From assembly GCF_902459465.1 (NCBI RefSeq), contig NC_047073.1, positions 8,743,036 through 8,807,035 of the forward strand: DNA of 64,000 bases. Reading direction: 5' to 3'. The notes below the pieces were generated by a model that had not been told where the DNA came from, ran no database searches, and saw only the letters and a list, made by a program, of their open reading frames with translations. This stretch comes from Asterias rubens (lineage: Eukaryota > Echinodermata > Asteroidea > Forcipulatida > Asteriidae). Every line of letters begins with the position of its first letter. Position 1 is the stretch's first letter. Position numbers and translations under genes: made by a program. Below, one piece after another: positions 54,201-59,752 of this stretch.

Positions 54201-56689
54201 ATCTTGAATTTGTCCAATTGATATCAATGTTACCAAACTGAGGCTGGAAGAACAAACTAGTCTGGTTCTTAATTGCAAAATGATTATTAGCATTCGTTAA
54301 TGTTATTCGATACAAGGAACATGATCAAGATGGAGGCAGTATGATAATAGTCTATTATATCCTTTCTTACCCGTTTTACGTGTTTTGTTTCTCCTCTTGC
54401 TAGGTCCGAGCCACATCAACCTGTTTGTATCCTTCAGGGAAGGGGTAGACATGATCTCCTGGTCCCTGAGTCCGGAGAAGCCTCTTAAGACTCTGGATGG
54501 GACCGGCAACTGGGTCTACTACATCTGCTACGGGGGAGGACAGCCAGAGGACAGCTGGAAGTTCTGGATGGATATGAAGGTAGGAACGAGGAGCTTGTAT
54601 TTCAGACAGGAGTGATGTTGGGGTGGGGGGGGGGGGGGGGTGAGACCAGGGGTCGATTTAACAAAGAGCCAAGATTGATGTTAACTGCACATCAATCATA
54701 GTTGCTTAGTGTGATTTCACAATGCAAATCACTATGGTGATACTGACAATTTGTCTTCCGGTGGATTTTATTGGTGGATTTTATTGCTTTGTTATTGCAG
54801 CCTCGTTTTTAATGTGCCGGCACCCTACCAACTGAACTATCTTTATCTAGCCCTAGTTGGGGGTCTCCCTATTTTGTCAGTTTTTTTTTTTATGAGTTGC
54901 GAGTCAGAATTTGTGTGTGTGTACTTTTGAAAGAGCCTCCAATGATTTAGTTTGATAAATTCTAGCATTTTTAAACCTCTTTTGAAGTTGTGTTTTTCAT
55001 GTGGTGCTTTGTCTTTGTTTGCATTTTGCAGGGTGTTTTTTTGTGGTACTTCATTTATTTGAAAATCGTTCAGTTGTTCTGTTTTTGCAAGACTTTCGTT
55101 CGTTTATTCTGGCTGCCTTTAATTTATACAATGGGCAGCTTGAACAGTGAGCTGTGGTATCATTCAGGATCTAACTCCATTGTTGTTCTGGCTGCCTTTA
55201 ATTTATACAATGGGCAGCTTGAACAGTGAGCTGTGGTATCATTCAGGATCTAACTCCATTGTTGTTCTGGCTGCCTTTAATTTATACAATGGGCAGCTTG
55301 AACAGTGAGCTGTGGTATCATTCAGGATCTAACTCCATTGTTGTTCTGGCTGCCTTTAATTTATACAATGGGCAGCTTGAACAGTGAGCTGTGGTATCAT
55401 TCAGGATCTAACTCCATTGTTGTTCTGGCTGCCTTTAATTTATACAATGGGCAGCTTCAACAGTGAGCTGTGGTATCATTCAGGATCTAACTCCATTGTT
55501 GTTCTGGCTGCCTTTAATTTATACAATGGGCAGCTTCAACAGTGAGCTGTGGTATCATTCAGGATCTAACTCCATTGTTGTTCTGGCTGCCTTTAATTTA
55601 TACAATGGGCAGCTTCAACAGTGAGCTGTGGTATCATTCAGGATCTAACTCCATTGTTGTTCTGGCTGCCTTTAATTTATACAATGGGCAGCTTGAACAG
55701 TGAGCTGTGGTATCATTCAGGATCTAACTCCATTGTTATTCTGGCTGCCTTTAATTTATACAATGGGCAGCTTGAACAGTGAGCTGTGGTATCATTCAGG
55801 ATCTAACTCCATTGTTGTTCTTGCATTTTTACTATTGGTGTTGTACAGTGTACTTTGTTCAGTATCTGCCCTTTTATCTTTCCATGGTTTACTTTTTAAC
55901 TTTCTATTTAGGCCTACTCTTTCTCTATTGTACCGTTTAACCCCTTTTTTACGTTGGCAGTCTATATTGGTGTGTTTTTATGTAAACAAACAAAAAGTAA
56001 TTTTGTCTTGCTTTTTTTAAACCTTTTTTTAGTTTAGTTTGCTTCTGTATTTAATAACTCTATCTGTACACTTCAATTAATTTTTTTTTTTTAAATGAGT
56101 GCCTTGGTTTTAGAAAGGTTTGCGGTAACACTATCTCTAATGAGTTGGGGTGGTTCTGAAAAGAACCGTGGTTTCAACTCGACGTTTCGATCAGTATGCT
56201 CTGATCGTCTTCTGGAGAGTTACATGGTGTAACCTTTCTATATCGTATTTCCACCATGCAAAGTTTCAAATCCTACTTGCCTTGGTTTTCTTGTGAGGTG
56301 TTTTGAGGGTATTTACATAAGGTATTTTTTATAAATGTCTTTTTATGTGTTACTGATTTGTATTGTGACATCACATTTTGTCTGTTTAGCAGTTAAATCA
56401 TTTCATGTAGCAACTCATCTGGTGATAAAAATAATAAATAAATAAAATAAAAAAAATAATAAATTCTCTTTGAAAATCGAGCGTTCTTGATTAATCAATG
56501 ACATTTGTATCTTGATCGCAGGTTCCTACCCATTTCGATGAAGCCGATCCAATTGTGGATGTTGGCGTCGCAGGACTCCACTTCACTGATTTTAAAACGT
56601 CCAGGGAGCTGGAAGACTTTATCCAGCAGCAACCAGACTGGGTCTTCACCATCCCGTTCCTTGGAGTGTACGACTCGTGGATCTTCTGA
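23662..56689 (+). CDS. ERMP1: ERMP1, endoplasmic reticulum metallopeptidase 1 (13 coding exons, 899 residues)
   Basis: This is a family M28 zinc peptidase anchored in the ER membrane. Order: a cytosolic N-terminus, one membrane segment (about 45-64), a luminal M28 domain, several membrane segments (about 400-620) and a C-terminal luminal domain. Metal-site residues are visible: His189 in [11 protein letters not shown], Asp201 in GASDD, catalytic Glu235 and ligand Glu236 in NGAEEN, Glu262 in INLEAAG, His338 in YHTKYDS. The [17 protein letters not shown] block is nearly invariant in ERMP1. The 13 exons sum to 2700 bases with every junction in phase and the stop in frame, and the length fits vertebrate ERMP1. 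In vertebrates the protein is linked to ovarian follicle organisation and ER stress; its substrate is unsettled. Introns are rich in MITEs; intron 1 is 10.4 kb. Confidence 0.97.
24254..26088. other. ERMP1 intron 1, 5' part, no recognisable element
   Basis: AT-rich intron with short open frames only. A possible short inverted pair (ATCCATCCTCC and GGAGGATTACAAT, 24606-24660) is weak. Confidence 0.4.
26089..26277. mobile_element. CGAATGCG-family MITE with two CRE-like sites (copy 1)
   Basis: The ends AAGCCCGGTTCATACTTCC and GGAAGTATTAACCGGGCTT are inverted repeats continuing into TGCGAATGCGAATGCG. Two TGACGTCA octamers lie inside (26134-26141 and 26219-26226). Related copies: 31155-31330 and 50952-51141. 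Confidence 0.75.
26552..26710 (-). mobile_element. CAGGCCTGGAATTT-family MITE
   Basis: The left end CAGGCCTGGAATTTAATC and the right end GTGAAATTCCAGGCCTG are inverted. The interior contains GGCCTCCGTGGCCCC and a GGGCACCAAGG run. Related copies lie at 36380, 40663, 46440, 47702 and 48600, all rich in GCCTTGGTGCCC. Confidence 0.6.
26711..27255. other. ERMP1 intron 1, unassigned
   Basis: A poly-C run at about 26966 is the only visible feature; no gene. Confidence 0.35.
27256..27535 (+). repeat. Two-copy tandem duplication of about 135 bp
   Basis: TGGTTTTTATGGTT, then AGTGTAGAGAAAGTGACA, AACATATTATGATCACCT and AAATGCTAAACATCACAA in the first copy recur in order in the second with about 15 percent differences. 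Confidence 0.65.
27720..28544 (+). mobile_element. Composite P1 MITE with nested element and tandem duplication
   Basis: The nested segment (GTTTATTGGCTTGTTCATTGG to TTAAACCAACTTTAGTACTG) and the P1 hairpin recur from the inverted copy at 21191-21827. Within this copy a block of about 285 bases (about 27925-28205) is repeated at 28212-28500. The right end GTGTCCACTGCCT is followed by TTAA at 28545-28548. Confidence 0.7.
28737..28910 (+). repeat. 37-bp tandem repeat with CCAAT and CACGTGG in each unit
   Basis: About 4.5 units of 37 bases. Each carries GACCAATCAGAAGACCACAA and ACTCACGTGGCTAGAT (first unit ACATGG; later units read GATCACC for GATGACC). It lies in ERMP1 intron 1. Each full unit places a CCAAT box about 15 bases from an E-box-like CACGTGG. 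Confidence 0.8.
28911..30251. other. ERMP1 intron 1, unassigned
   Basis: AT-rich sequence with an ATT microsatellite near 29970-29990 and no recognised gene or element. Confidence 0.4.
30252..30606. mobile_element. AGGAC-family MITE joined to a truncated P1 MITE
   Basis: The part 30252-30383 has CACCAAACTCTTCCTAACTTA with mirrored CCATCCTAAGTTAGGACGGG. From about 30388 the P1 hairpin (GATTTCGAGACCTCAAGTTT) and right end follow, ending at TTAA (30607-30610). The P1 left terminus is missing. Confidence 0.6.
31155..31330. mobile_element. CGAATGCG-family MITE, degenerate (copy 2)
   Basis: GATGCGATACAAATGTTGAC and the end GCATTCGCAGGAAGTATGAA match the copy at 26089. One TGACGTCA remains (31187-31194); the second site has decayed to TGACATCA. 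Confidence 0.65.
31379..31767 (-). mobile_element. hAT-like MITE with GATATCGC-rich interior (copy 2, inverted)
   Basis: The 17-base ends are the same as at 8280-8666 and perfect. The 8-bp duplication TATGAGAG is exact on both sides (31371-31378 and 31768-31775). The middle block runs in the opposite direction to copy 1 (AGTCTTCAAACTCCAAGTGA first). Confidence 0.88.
31776..32400. other. ERMP1 intron 1, unassigned
   Basis: AT-rich intron sequence without a recognised element. Confidence 0.35.
32401..32800 (+). repeat. 91-bp tandem repeat, two close copies and one diverged
   Basis: CAAGACTGCTTTTCCAACAA starts at 32613 and again at 32704 with near identity. The block at about 32408-32535 is an older relative (CAAGATTACTTTTCCAAAAA). 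Confidence 0.7.
32801..34684. other. ERMP1 intron 1, 3' part
   Basis: A poly-G run (32922-32935) and sequence loosely like the GGCCTCAAAAT MITE family near 33740-33900 are visible. There is no gene. The acceptor CCCCCTTCCAG closes the intron at 34684. Confidence 0.4.
34685..34918 (+). CDS. ERMP1: ERMP1 exon 2 (catalytic core)
   Basis: It encodes [53 protein letters not shown] and [10 protein letters not shown]. It holds Asp201, Glu235, Glu236 and Glu262 of the metal site. Donor ACAG|GTAATC, phase 1. Confidence 0.97.
35445..35525 (+). repeat. SINE-B 3' tail in intron 2
   Basis: GCATCACTGAGTGACTGATA and GTAAGAAGCCACTAATTATT form the tail seen before the dystrophin-like exons 4 and 15. It ends about 85 bases before the exon 3 acceptor. 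Confidence 0.6.
35609..35755 (+). CDS. ERMP1: ERMP1 exon 3
   Basis: Acceptor CCTTTCCAG. It encodes [18 protein letters not shown], then [17 protein letters not shown] and IFRDFGNIP. Donor CAG|GTGAGC, phase 1. Confidence 0.97.
35756..36904. other. ERMP1 intron 3, first part
   Basis: A CAGGCCTG-family MITE relative lies at about 36380-36560 (AGGCCTGATACTTCAC and GTACAGGCCTGAC ends; GCCCTTGCCCC inside). TAGACCAATCCATTAGGCTCC at about 36173-36193 recurs inverted as GGAGCTTAATGGATTGGTCTA at about 36334-36354, forming a further short inverted-repeat element. Confidence 0.45.
36905..37015 (+). repeat. SINE-A 3' half
   Basis: TTTTTTTCACAGAGCTTGTG, GTACCGAGTATACAACCC and AAGCCAAAATTAATAATCC match the SINE-A body and tail; the tRNA-like head is missing. 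Confidence 0.7.
37566..37951. mobile_element. P1 MITE in intron 3
   Basis: TTAA at 37562-37565 and 37952-37955. The left end AGACATGGATACTATTGGAA and the right end CCACTGCC are the family termini, with a small duplication near the right end (TTTTGAGTAATTTTGAGTAA). The hairpin arms are GATCTCAAATTC and its mirror. Confidence 0.75.
38076..38640 (+). repeat. (AAC)n microsatellite and imperfect tandem repeat of about 150 bp
   Basis: After an AAC run, three units share TTACAAA(C/T)GAAGTACACTGTACTTGC, AAGCAA..TGCA and a GATTACGGATA motif followed by CATCCGTC(A/C)TGT. Unit starts fall near 38209, 38318 and 38476. Confidence 0.6.
38882..39253. mobile_element. P1 MITE in intron 3 (second copy)
   Basis: TTAA at 38878-38881 and left end AGACAATGGACACTATTGG. 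The right end GTGTCCACTGC has lost its TTAA. The hairpin and CTCAATTGGTC-type motifs are present. About 30 bases later a GGGCCC MITE half begins (39280-39418, ending CTCTATGAAGCTGGGCCC). Confidence 0.7.
39692..39784 (+). CDS. ERMP1: ERMP1 exon 4 (last zinc ligand)
   Basis: Acceptor TCCATGTGCAG. It encodes [18 protein letters not shown] and [12 protein letters not shown]. His338 is in YHTKYD. Donor G|GTAAGG, phase 1. The 3' part of this exon with its donor is repeated 136 bases downstream. Confidence 0.97.
39733..40010 (+). repeat. 136-bp tandem duplication of the exon 4 end and donor
   Basis: Copy 1 runs from AAATATGATAGTCTGGACTC through the exon end and GTAAGGAAAACATTAC. Copy 2 starts AAATAGGATAGCCTGGACTC and has CTGGTAAGGAAAGCATTA with a donor at 39921. 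Differences are scattered substitutions. Copy 2 lies wholly in intron 4 and lacks an acceptor of its own. Confidence 0.85.
40310..40565. mobile_element. Fold-back element with a near-perfect 25-base hairpin
   Basis: The centre is TTGGTTTCAACTCGACATTTC, GATCAG, a short loop AGCATA, CTGAT and the mirrored arm. Outer arms also mirror each other: TTTGCATGGTGGAAATACGA at the left and ACATGGTGTTACCGCAAACC at the right. Related elements lie at 50470, 53700 and 56120. Confidence 0.65.
40566..42907. other. ERMP1 intron 4, remainder
   Basis: A CAGGCCTGGAATTT MITE relative lies at 40663-40835 (GACCTGGAATTTCACAGAGG and GATGAAATTCGAGGCTTG). There is a poly-G run at about 41097. The rest holds short open frames only; a minus-strand frame at 41412-41666 has no recognisable features. 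Confidence 0.45.
42908..43111 (+). CDS. ERMP1: ERMP1 exon 5
   Basis: Acceptor TTGACACAG. It encodes [17 protein letters not shown], then [20 protein letters not shown] and the membrane segment [16 protein letters not shown]. Donor CAG|GTGAGT, phase 1. Confidence 0.97.
43380..43760. mobile_element. Compound palindrome (CCGAGG fold-back element)
   Basis: Two tandem units of an AT-rich palindrome (AGCAGTCAATATTTGTATTA with its mirror) are followed by three tandem units of GACTCCCGAGGTGATTCCTG. A closing CCCGAGGCGAAGCCGAGGG centre and GAGCGCTCCAGGGATCACCG mirror them. It belongs to the same broad class as the centre at 4596-4786. Confidence 0.65.
44050..44432. mobile_element. P1-type MITE abutting the exon 6 acceptor
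   Basis: TTAA at 44046-44049 and 44433-44436. The ends AGGGAAATTACACAATTGGTA and AATTACCAAACGTGTACTTTC are inverted. The right TTAA lies 24 bases before the exon 6 acceptor. The interior hairpin is a distinct AAAGACTTCTAGAAGACTTC repeat. Confidence 0.75.
44461..44693 (+). CDS. ERMP1: ERMP1 exon 6 (membrane segments)
   Basis: Acceptor TTTTCTGACAG. It encodes [17 protein letters not shown], the hydrophobic [20 protein letters not shown] and [16 protein letters not shown]. Donor ACG|GTAACT, phase 0. An identical donor lies 35 bases downstream. Confidence 0.96.
44684..44750 (+). repeat. 35-bp tandem duplication spanning the exon 6 donor
   Basis: GCTTCACACG|GTAACTAGTT is present twice, with donors at 44694 and 44729. 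The copies are identical through TACTAGTTCTTTGT. Use of the second donor would add 35 bases, shift the frame and meet TAG in the fifth added codon. Confidence 0.9.
44991..45275. mobile_element. P1 MITE in intron 6
   Basis: TTAA at 44987-44990 and 45276-45279. Ends AGGCAGTGGACACTATTGG and GTGTCCAGTGTCT. The hairpin is present (GATTTCAAGACCTCAGATTT and mirror). Confidence 0.8.
45276..46233. other. ERMP1 intron 6, remainder, with a palindromic MITE at 45817-45935
   Basis: The ends GGTGCGTTTTCGCGGTCG and CGACCGCGAAAACGCACTG at 45817-45935 are inverted over about 17 bases, with further mirrored AACTG/CAGTT segments. The rest is unassigned. Confidence 0.55.
46234..46423 (+). CDS. ERMP1: ERMP1 exon 7 (membrane segments)
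   Basis: Acceptor ATGTACATGTAG. It encodes [20 protein letters not shown] and [17 protein letters not shown]. Donor GAAG|GTACAA, phase 1. The following 177-base intron holds a CAGGCCT-family MITE fragment (46444-46530). Confidence 0.95.
46601..46794 (+). CDS. ERMP1: ERMP1 exon 8 (membrane segments)
   Basis: Acceptor TTTTGACAG. It encodes [37 protein letters not shown] and [18 protein letters not shown]. Donor TTT|GTGAGT, phase 0. Confidence 0.95.
46933..47186. mobile_element. GGGCCCAATTT-family MITE in intron 8 (best copy)
   Basis: CAGGGCCCAATTCCATGACTC and the mirrored AGCCATGAAATTGGGCCCAG form the ends. The interior is rich in GCGCTTGCG and GCGTATTTCACGGG motifs shared with 7337-7600 and 13637-13799. 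Confidence 0.75.
47358..47510 (+). CDS. ERMP1: ERMP1 exon 9
   Basis: Acceptor TTCTTGACAG. It encodes [38 protein letters not shown] and PAPKRILLE. It is the last membrane segment before the C-terminal luminal domain. Donor GAG|GTAAAA, phase 0. Confidence 0.95.
47702..48763. mobile_element. CAGGCCTCAAATTTCCCG element nested in the 2.7-kb element
   Basis: CAGGCCTCAAATTTCCCGG at the left mirrors TCGGGAAATTTGAGGCCTG at the right. Interior repeats are GGCCGTGCCCTTTTT and GGCCTTGGTGCCC. It is a long relative of the 160-bp CAGGCCTGGAATTT MITEs. Confidence 0.65.
48286..48475 (+). repeat. ACATGTAC repeats and a duplicated block of about 69 bp
   Basis: GGTACATGTACATGTATGGT is a self-complementary run. 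CTCCGCTCTGCACACAGTC, AGTGACAGCTCATTGTTTAC and CGTCGCAACAAAAT are then repeated once with a few substitutions. Confidence 0.65.
49892..50100 (+). repeat. SINE-A copy nested in the 2.7-kb element
   Basis: A box GGTAGTCTAGTTGG, B box GGTTCAAATCC, standard body and tail. It is very close to the copy at 11124-11335. Confidence 0.85.
50470..50660 (+). mobile_element. Fold-back/hairpin element fragment in intron 9
   Basis: CCTGAAGATGAGCAG, a loop, CTGTTTGCAACGTCAAGACC, then a tail ending TTCCACACCATGAAAGCTTT. It shares core and tail with the elements at 53700 and 56120. Confidence 0.5.
50712..50914 (+). CDS. ERMP1: ERMP1 exon 10 (luminal C-terminal domain)
   Basis: Acceptor CGCTCCATCAG. It encodes [35 protein letters not shown] and [19 protein letters not shown]. 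Donor TCAG|GTAATT, phase 2. Confidence 0.95.
50952..51141. mobile_element. CGAATGCG-family MITE (copy 3)
   Basis: The ends TAAAGCCCGGTTCATCTTTCC and GGAAGTATGAACCGGGCTTTA are inverted. One TGACGTCA lies at 51009-51016. It starts 38 bases after the exon 10 donor. Confidence 0.75.
51142..52406. other. ERMP1 intron 10, first part, with a short MITE at 51548-51690
   Basis: GGAATCAATGTGTGGTGAAG and GCCTGGTTCTTGATAATTTT with a mirrored centre match the element at 21836-21970 in reverse. The rest has no recognised element. Confidence 0.5.
52407..52784. mobile_element. P1 MITE in intron 10
   Basis: TTAA at 52403-52406 and 52785-52788. Ends AGGCAGTGGACACTATTGG and GTGTCCACTGCCT. The hairpin TTTGATTTCGAGACCTCAGA and its mirror are present. 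It is one of the best-preserved copies. Confidence 0.85.
52785..53508. other. ERMP1 intron 10, 3' part
   Basis: A short GC-rich patch near 53140-53205 (GGCGGGCCCTGAACCCCGG and CTTCGCGCTGCGCGC) stands out from the AT-rich intron. It contains no gene that I recognise. Confidence 0.4.
53509..53621 (+). CDS. ERMP1: ERMP1 exon 11
   Basis: Acceptor TTGAACCACAG. It encodes [18 protein letters not shown] and [15 protein letters not shown]. Donor G|GTGAGT, phase 1. Confidence 0.93.
53700..53965. mobile_element. Fold-back element in intron 11
   Basis: CTCTTTTGAGGGAGTGTT at the left mirrors ACACTCCCTCAAAAGAG at the right. Inside is CCTGAAAGATGAGGGGAGTA with the mirrored TACTTTTCGAAATGTC. The tail ends CACACCATGCAAAGTTTCAA. 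Confidence 0.6.
54404..54579 (+). CDS. ERMP1: ERMP1 exon 12
   Basis: Acceptor CTCTTGCTAG. It encodes [34 protein letters not shown] and [20 protein letters not shown]. Donor AAG|GTAGGA, phase 0. Confidence 0.95.
55111..55822 (+). repeat. 79-bp minisatellite, nine copies, in intron 12
   Basis: Unit starts fall at 55111, 55190, 55269, 55348, 55427, 55506, 55585, 55664 and 55743. Each unit begins GGCTGCCTTTAATTTATACA and ends ACTCCATTGTTGTTCT. Copies are almost identical; units 5 to 7 share CTTCAAC where the others have CTTGAAC. Chance open frames through the units are not genes. Confidence 0.93.
56100..56290. mobile_element. Fold-back element in intron 12
   Basis: GAGTTGGGGTGGTTCTGAAA, then CAACTCGACGTTTCGATCAG, a loop and CTGATCGTCTTCTGGAGAG. 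The right tail ATTTCCACCATGCAAAGTTT is shared with 40310 and 53700. Confidence 0.6.
56522..56689 (+). CDS. ERMP1: ERMP1 exon 13 (stop)
   Basis: Acceptor CTTGATCGCAG. It encodes [34 protein letters not shown] and [10 protein letters not shown], then TGA at 56687-56689. Confidence 0.96.
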   Translation, partial: VPTHFDEADPIVDVGVAGLHFTDFKTSRELEDFIQQQPDWVFTIPFLGVYDSWIF

Positions 56690-57435
56690 GAAACAAGCGA
56701 TGGCGCTGTTTCATTCTGTCCATCTGTAACGGAAGATTTTACCCGCAGAATGATTAACTGGGTTGGTCAGGACGGAGAGACATCAAAATAATTAGATGAC
56801 CTGTTAACCAGCTAGAGAAATTAAGCATTCAAAACAAAAATCAATTTATTTACTATAATCTTTGGCATACATGTATAAGCCACCTGGTTGTATAAGTCGC
56901 AAAAGTTTGTGTCAAAGGGAACTTATACCAGTGTTCCACGCTGCGATTGAAGTTGTGTAACTTTTGGCAGGGCATCAATTTGGTTCTGCATTGCGGCCCA
57001 TACTTTGGTAGGGCAGTCTTAAACTTTCGGAGGGCAAAAACCCATGTTTGGAGAACACTGGCTTCGTGTGTGATTTTTCAGTTTTTGGCAGGGAGGTCGA
57101 TTACAAAACTGCTTGTTCATGACATAAAAATGGTTCGAGTGGTCAACAGAGAAATTCATACTCGAAACGAACATGGTTTGGGGCGCAACATTTCGTCAAA
57201 ACCATCACATCACACAGGCCATGTTTTGCAGGTATTTGTGTTTTATTTGAGAGCAAGAGTGTTTTTTTCATCTATAAATATTTTACAAACAATCTTTCTT
57301 TTAAAAGTCTATGCTGGTTTTTGTTCTTCAATAATAACACGTTGATGTATCAGCCACAGTAGTTTTTTAAGGGGCAAAAATCAATGTATAAGCCGCGACT
57401 TATATGCCAAAGATTACGGTACTCACATAGGAGCT
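56690..57435 (+). other. ERMP1 3' flank / 3' UTR
   Basis: A 132-codon open frame at 56947-57345 has no recognisable features and is likely chance. AATAAA hexamers suitable as poly-A signals are seen at 58617-58622 and at 60723-60736; which one ends the transcript is unknown. Confidence 0.4.
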
Positions 57436-57962
57436 GCAGACGATTTCACGAAACGCAAGGATTAATTCTATCTCGAGTTAGGACGAGTAACTTGTCCTAA
57501 CGTAGGATGGGTTCAATCCGTCCTAAAGTCTATGAATACGGAACTTAACACGTCCTAGATAAGTCCTAAGATTAATAATCCCAAGTTGGGACAAGTTTGG
57601 TGAAATCCACGTCAGGTGACACATGTTTATTTTGTAGATCTCATTCACTAAGTAGATGTCTTGTATATAGATGTCCTATTAACAATGTGAATGCAAGGTC
57701 TTCTTTGGAATGCACAATTACATTTTGATGAGCCCTTTAGGCCCATTATACACCTGTCAACTGTTGACCCAATCCCCACCCTTCTACCCTGCATCCCACA
57801 CCCTCCCTGTAGTCTGGATTGTAGATCAGCACAATGATGAGATTTCCGGACACCAATGCCGATGGGTTCAATGCGCCCTAACGTCTATGGTTACGGAACT
57901 TGACTCGTTCTAAGTCCTAGGATTAATCCTAAGTTAGGAAGAGTTTGGTGAAATCGACGGCT
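57436..57962. mobile_element. Two AGGAC-family MITE copies
   Basis: Copy 1 (57436-57614) runs from CGATTTCACGAAACGCAAGG to AAGTTTGGTGAAATCCACG with mirrored TTAGGACGAGTAACTTGTCC inside. Copy 2 is a right half (57857-57962, GATGGGTTCAATGCGCCCTA to TTTGGTGAAATCGACGG). Confidence 0.65.
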
Positions 57963-58746
57963 GGCTTCACCAAGATTCAGCAACTCCTTAGAGCAGCCAT
58001 TGGGTACCCTGGAGGGCTTTAGAGAAAGTGGGAAAAGTGAGTAGGGGTCAACAATTGATGGCTTAAAGTAGATTTTGTATCGGTATACATCTCTGAGGTA
58101 CAATAAACCAAAGTTTGCACATGATTTATTGCCCAAAAAAGTCAAACAATTCTGCATTCATGCAGGATTTTTTTAGCTAAAACAAAATTCTCACAATACA
58201 TTTTTATTTGGAGTCTGTTTGGGATAAATGATTTAATAGGGGTGTGTATTGTCTTTCAGATATTTTAAAAGGTTGGTACAAATATATATTTTGTTTAGAG
58301 GGATGGTACACAATTGTTCTTTGCGACCAAACAGAGGCTGGAAGAGTAAAAATAGTCGGGTTACCTTGTTGGTGTAAAAAAATGGGTTTTGTTATTTGTA
58401 ATTCAGTTAGGGTTATAGACGGTTTTTTTAAGATAATGTACCTACCCTGTAAAAAGAGTATGTATTTTGCTCACTTGAGTTTTTATTGAATTGTTTTTCC
58501 TGGCACTTGGCTCCTACTTTGTTGCCATGAATTTATACATCTTAAACGTTTAAAATGTTTTAACAGATTAAATGCAAAAGGCTTTAACACTCTGAAATAC
58601 TTTATGCAAATTGAATAATAAAAGAAATTCTATGTCAGTTGTTAGCTGAAAGCAGAGAAGTTCTCAAGTAGTAGCTAGAGCTTTGGACGTGGCCTTAAGG
58701 CCCGGCTAAAGTCAGTCGCGTGATGGAAATCTTGACATGATGATCA
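57963..58746. other. No recognisable gene
   Basis: AT-rich flank. AATAAA at 58617-58622 is a candidate poly-A signal for ERMP1. Confidence 0.4.
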
Positions 58747-59000
58747 TAAAAAACATTGGGTGCGTTCGTTTAGCTTCCCTGGGTCGAACCTGGTCTGCCC
58801 TGGTACGTCCGAATAGCTTTGACGGGGCTCACCCGGGTCAGCCCCCAGTGCCCTGCTTGTGGAGTGGGTCACTTGGGGGTGACCTGAGGTACATGCCGTC
58901 ACCACGAGAGGATGAGTGTGTTCATTCGATTAGCTCTCGTGAGGAGCTCAACCGAGTGAGCACTGCGGGGTCGACCCAGGGAAGCTTATCGAACGCACCT
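58747..59000. mobile_element. GGTGCGTTCG-family MITE
   Basis: The ends GGGTGCGTTCGTTTAGCTTCC and GGAAGCTTATCGAACGCACC are inverted, continuing into CCTGGGTCGA and TCGACCCAGG. The interior is GC-rich with GGGTCACTTGGGGGTGACC. No clear target duplication was found. Confidence 0.7.
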
Positions 59001-59102
59001 GAAGTTTATTTGCCTCAGCGATGACTATAAACTGTGTTTTTTAGGATCGCGCATCAAGATTTCGGGACCATCCCGTCACCAACTATAAAGCAGTCTTTTA
59101 GC

Positions 59103-59468
59103 TGTGTTCCCACTGGACTTTTTCTTCTGCTGCCACATGGAAAGTTACATGACTGTGGCGTAATTCTACTGTGCATTCTAACCTGGACTTATATTCTGTG
59201 CAGTTTGCATAGCGTTTTACAGCGTGGTCGCAGTAGGTTTACAGCACAGAGCTAATCCCATTGGATTTTTTAGCGGCCCGGCAAGCCCCTATTAAGTTAC
59301 CGTTACCGTGTGGAAGTCTTCTGTGACCTCTTTCGGCCTGTTAGTTTTACATCTCGGTCGCAGTAAATTGACAGGGAGGTCAGCTTACTGTGCGTCCCCA
59401 TTGGATTAAGTTTGTCATTGTACAGAAAAGTTGCGGTACTTTCACACAAAAAGTCTAATGGGAACACC
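59103..59468. mobile_element. TGTTCCCATTGGACTTTTT-type MITE
   Basis: GTGTTCCCACTGGACTTTTT at the left mirrors AAAAAGTCTAATGGGAACAC at the right. Internal mirrored blocks include CGGTCGCAGTA twice. The element is non-coding and its target duplication is unclear. Confidence 0.65.
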
Positions 59469-59659
59469 GTTTAAGACCATTTTTAATCAACAGTTTTAGC
59501 AGTGGCTATGTCCAGGAAGCCAAAAGGATATCAACAGTCTTAGTTGTAGTCGCTTGACTTGGACGCCGCCTAATATTCTAAAGTTCATGTTGCTATGAAT
59601 GAGGTTGAAATCTTTGTGCCAAGTTATCTGTTGCAAATTTGCAATATACGCTATCCTGT

Positions 59660-59743
59660 TAGTCTTGGTGCAGGACGTTTCTAGTTTTCCTTTGGCCGCA
59701 CTGTGCGTGAAAGGAAAACGAGAAACGTCTTGCACCAAGACTA
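59660..59743. mobile_element. 84-bp hairpin element with 9-bp target duplication
   Basis: The arms start TAGTCTTGGTGCAGGACGTT and end with the mirrored AACGTCTTGCACCAAGACTA; about 33 paired bases with two mismatches surround a 16-base loop. CTATCCTGT lies directly on both sides (59651-59659 and 59744-59752). Confidence 0.8.
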
Positions 59744-59752
59744 CTATCCTGT

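Noticed and set aside
55111..55822. CRISPR-like direct repeats
   Set aside because: Units are contiguous with no unique spacers, and the genome is clearly animal. It is a minisatellite.
56947..57345. 132-codon open frame after ERMP1
   Set aside because: No domain, no splice or start context, and composition like the surrounding non-coding sequence.
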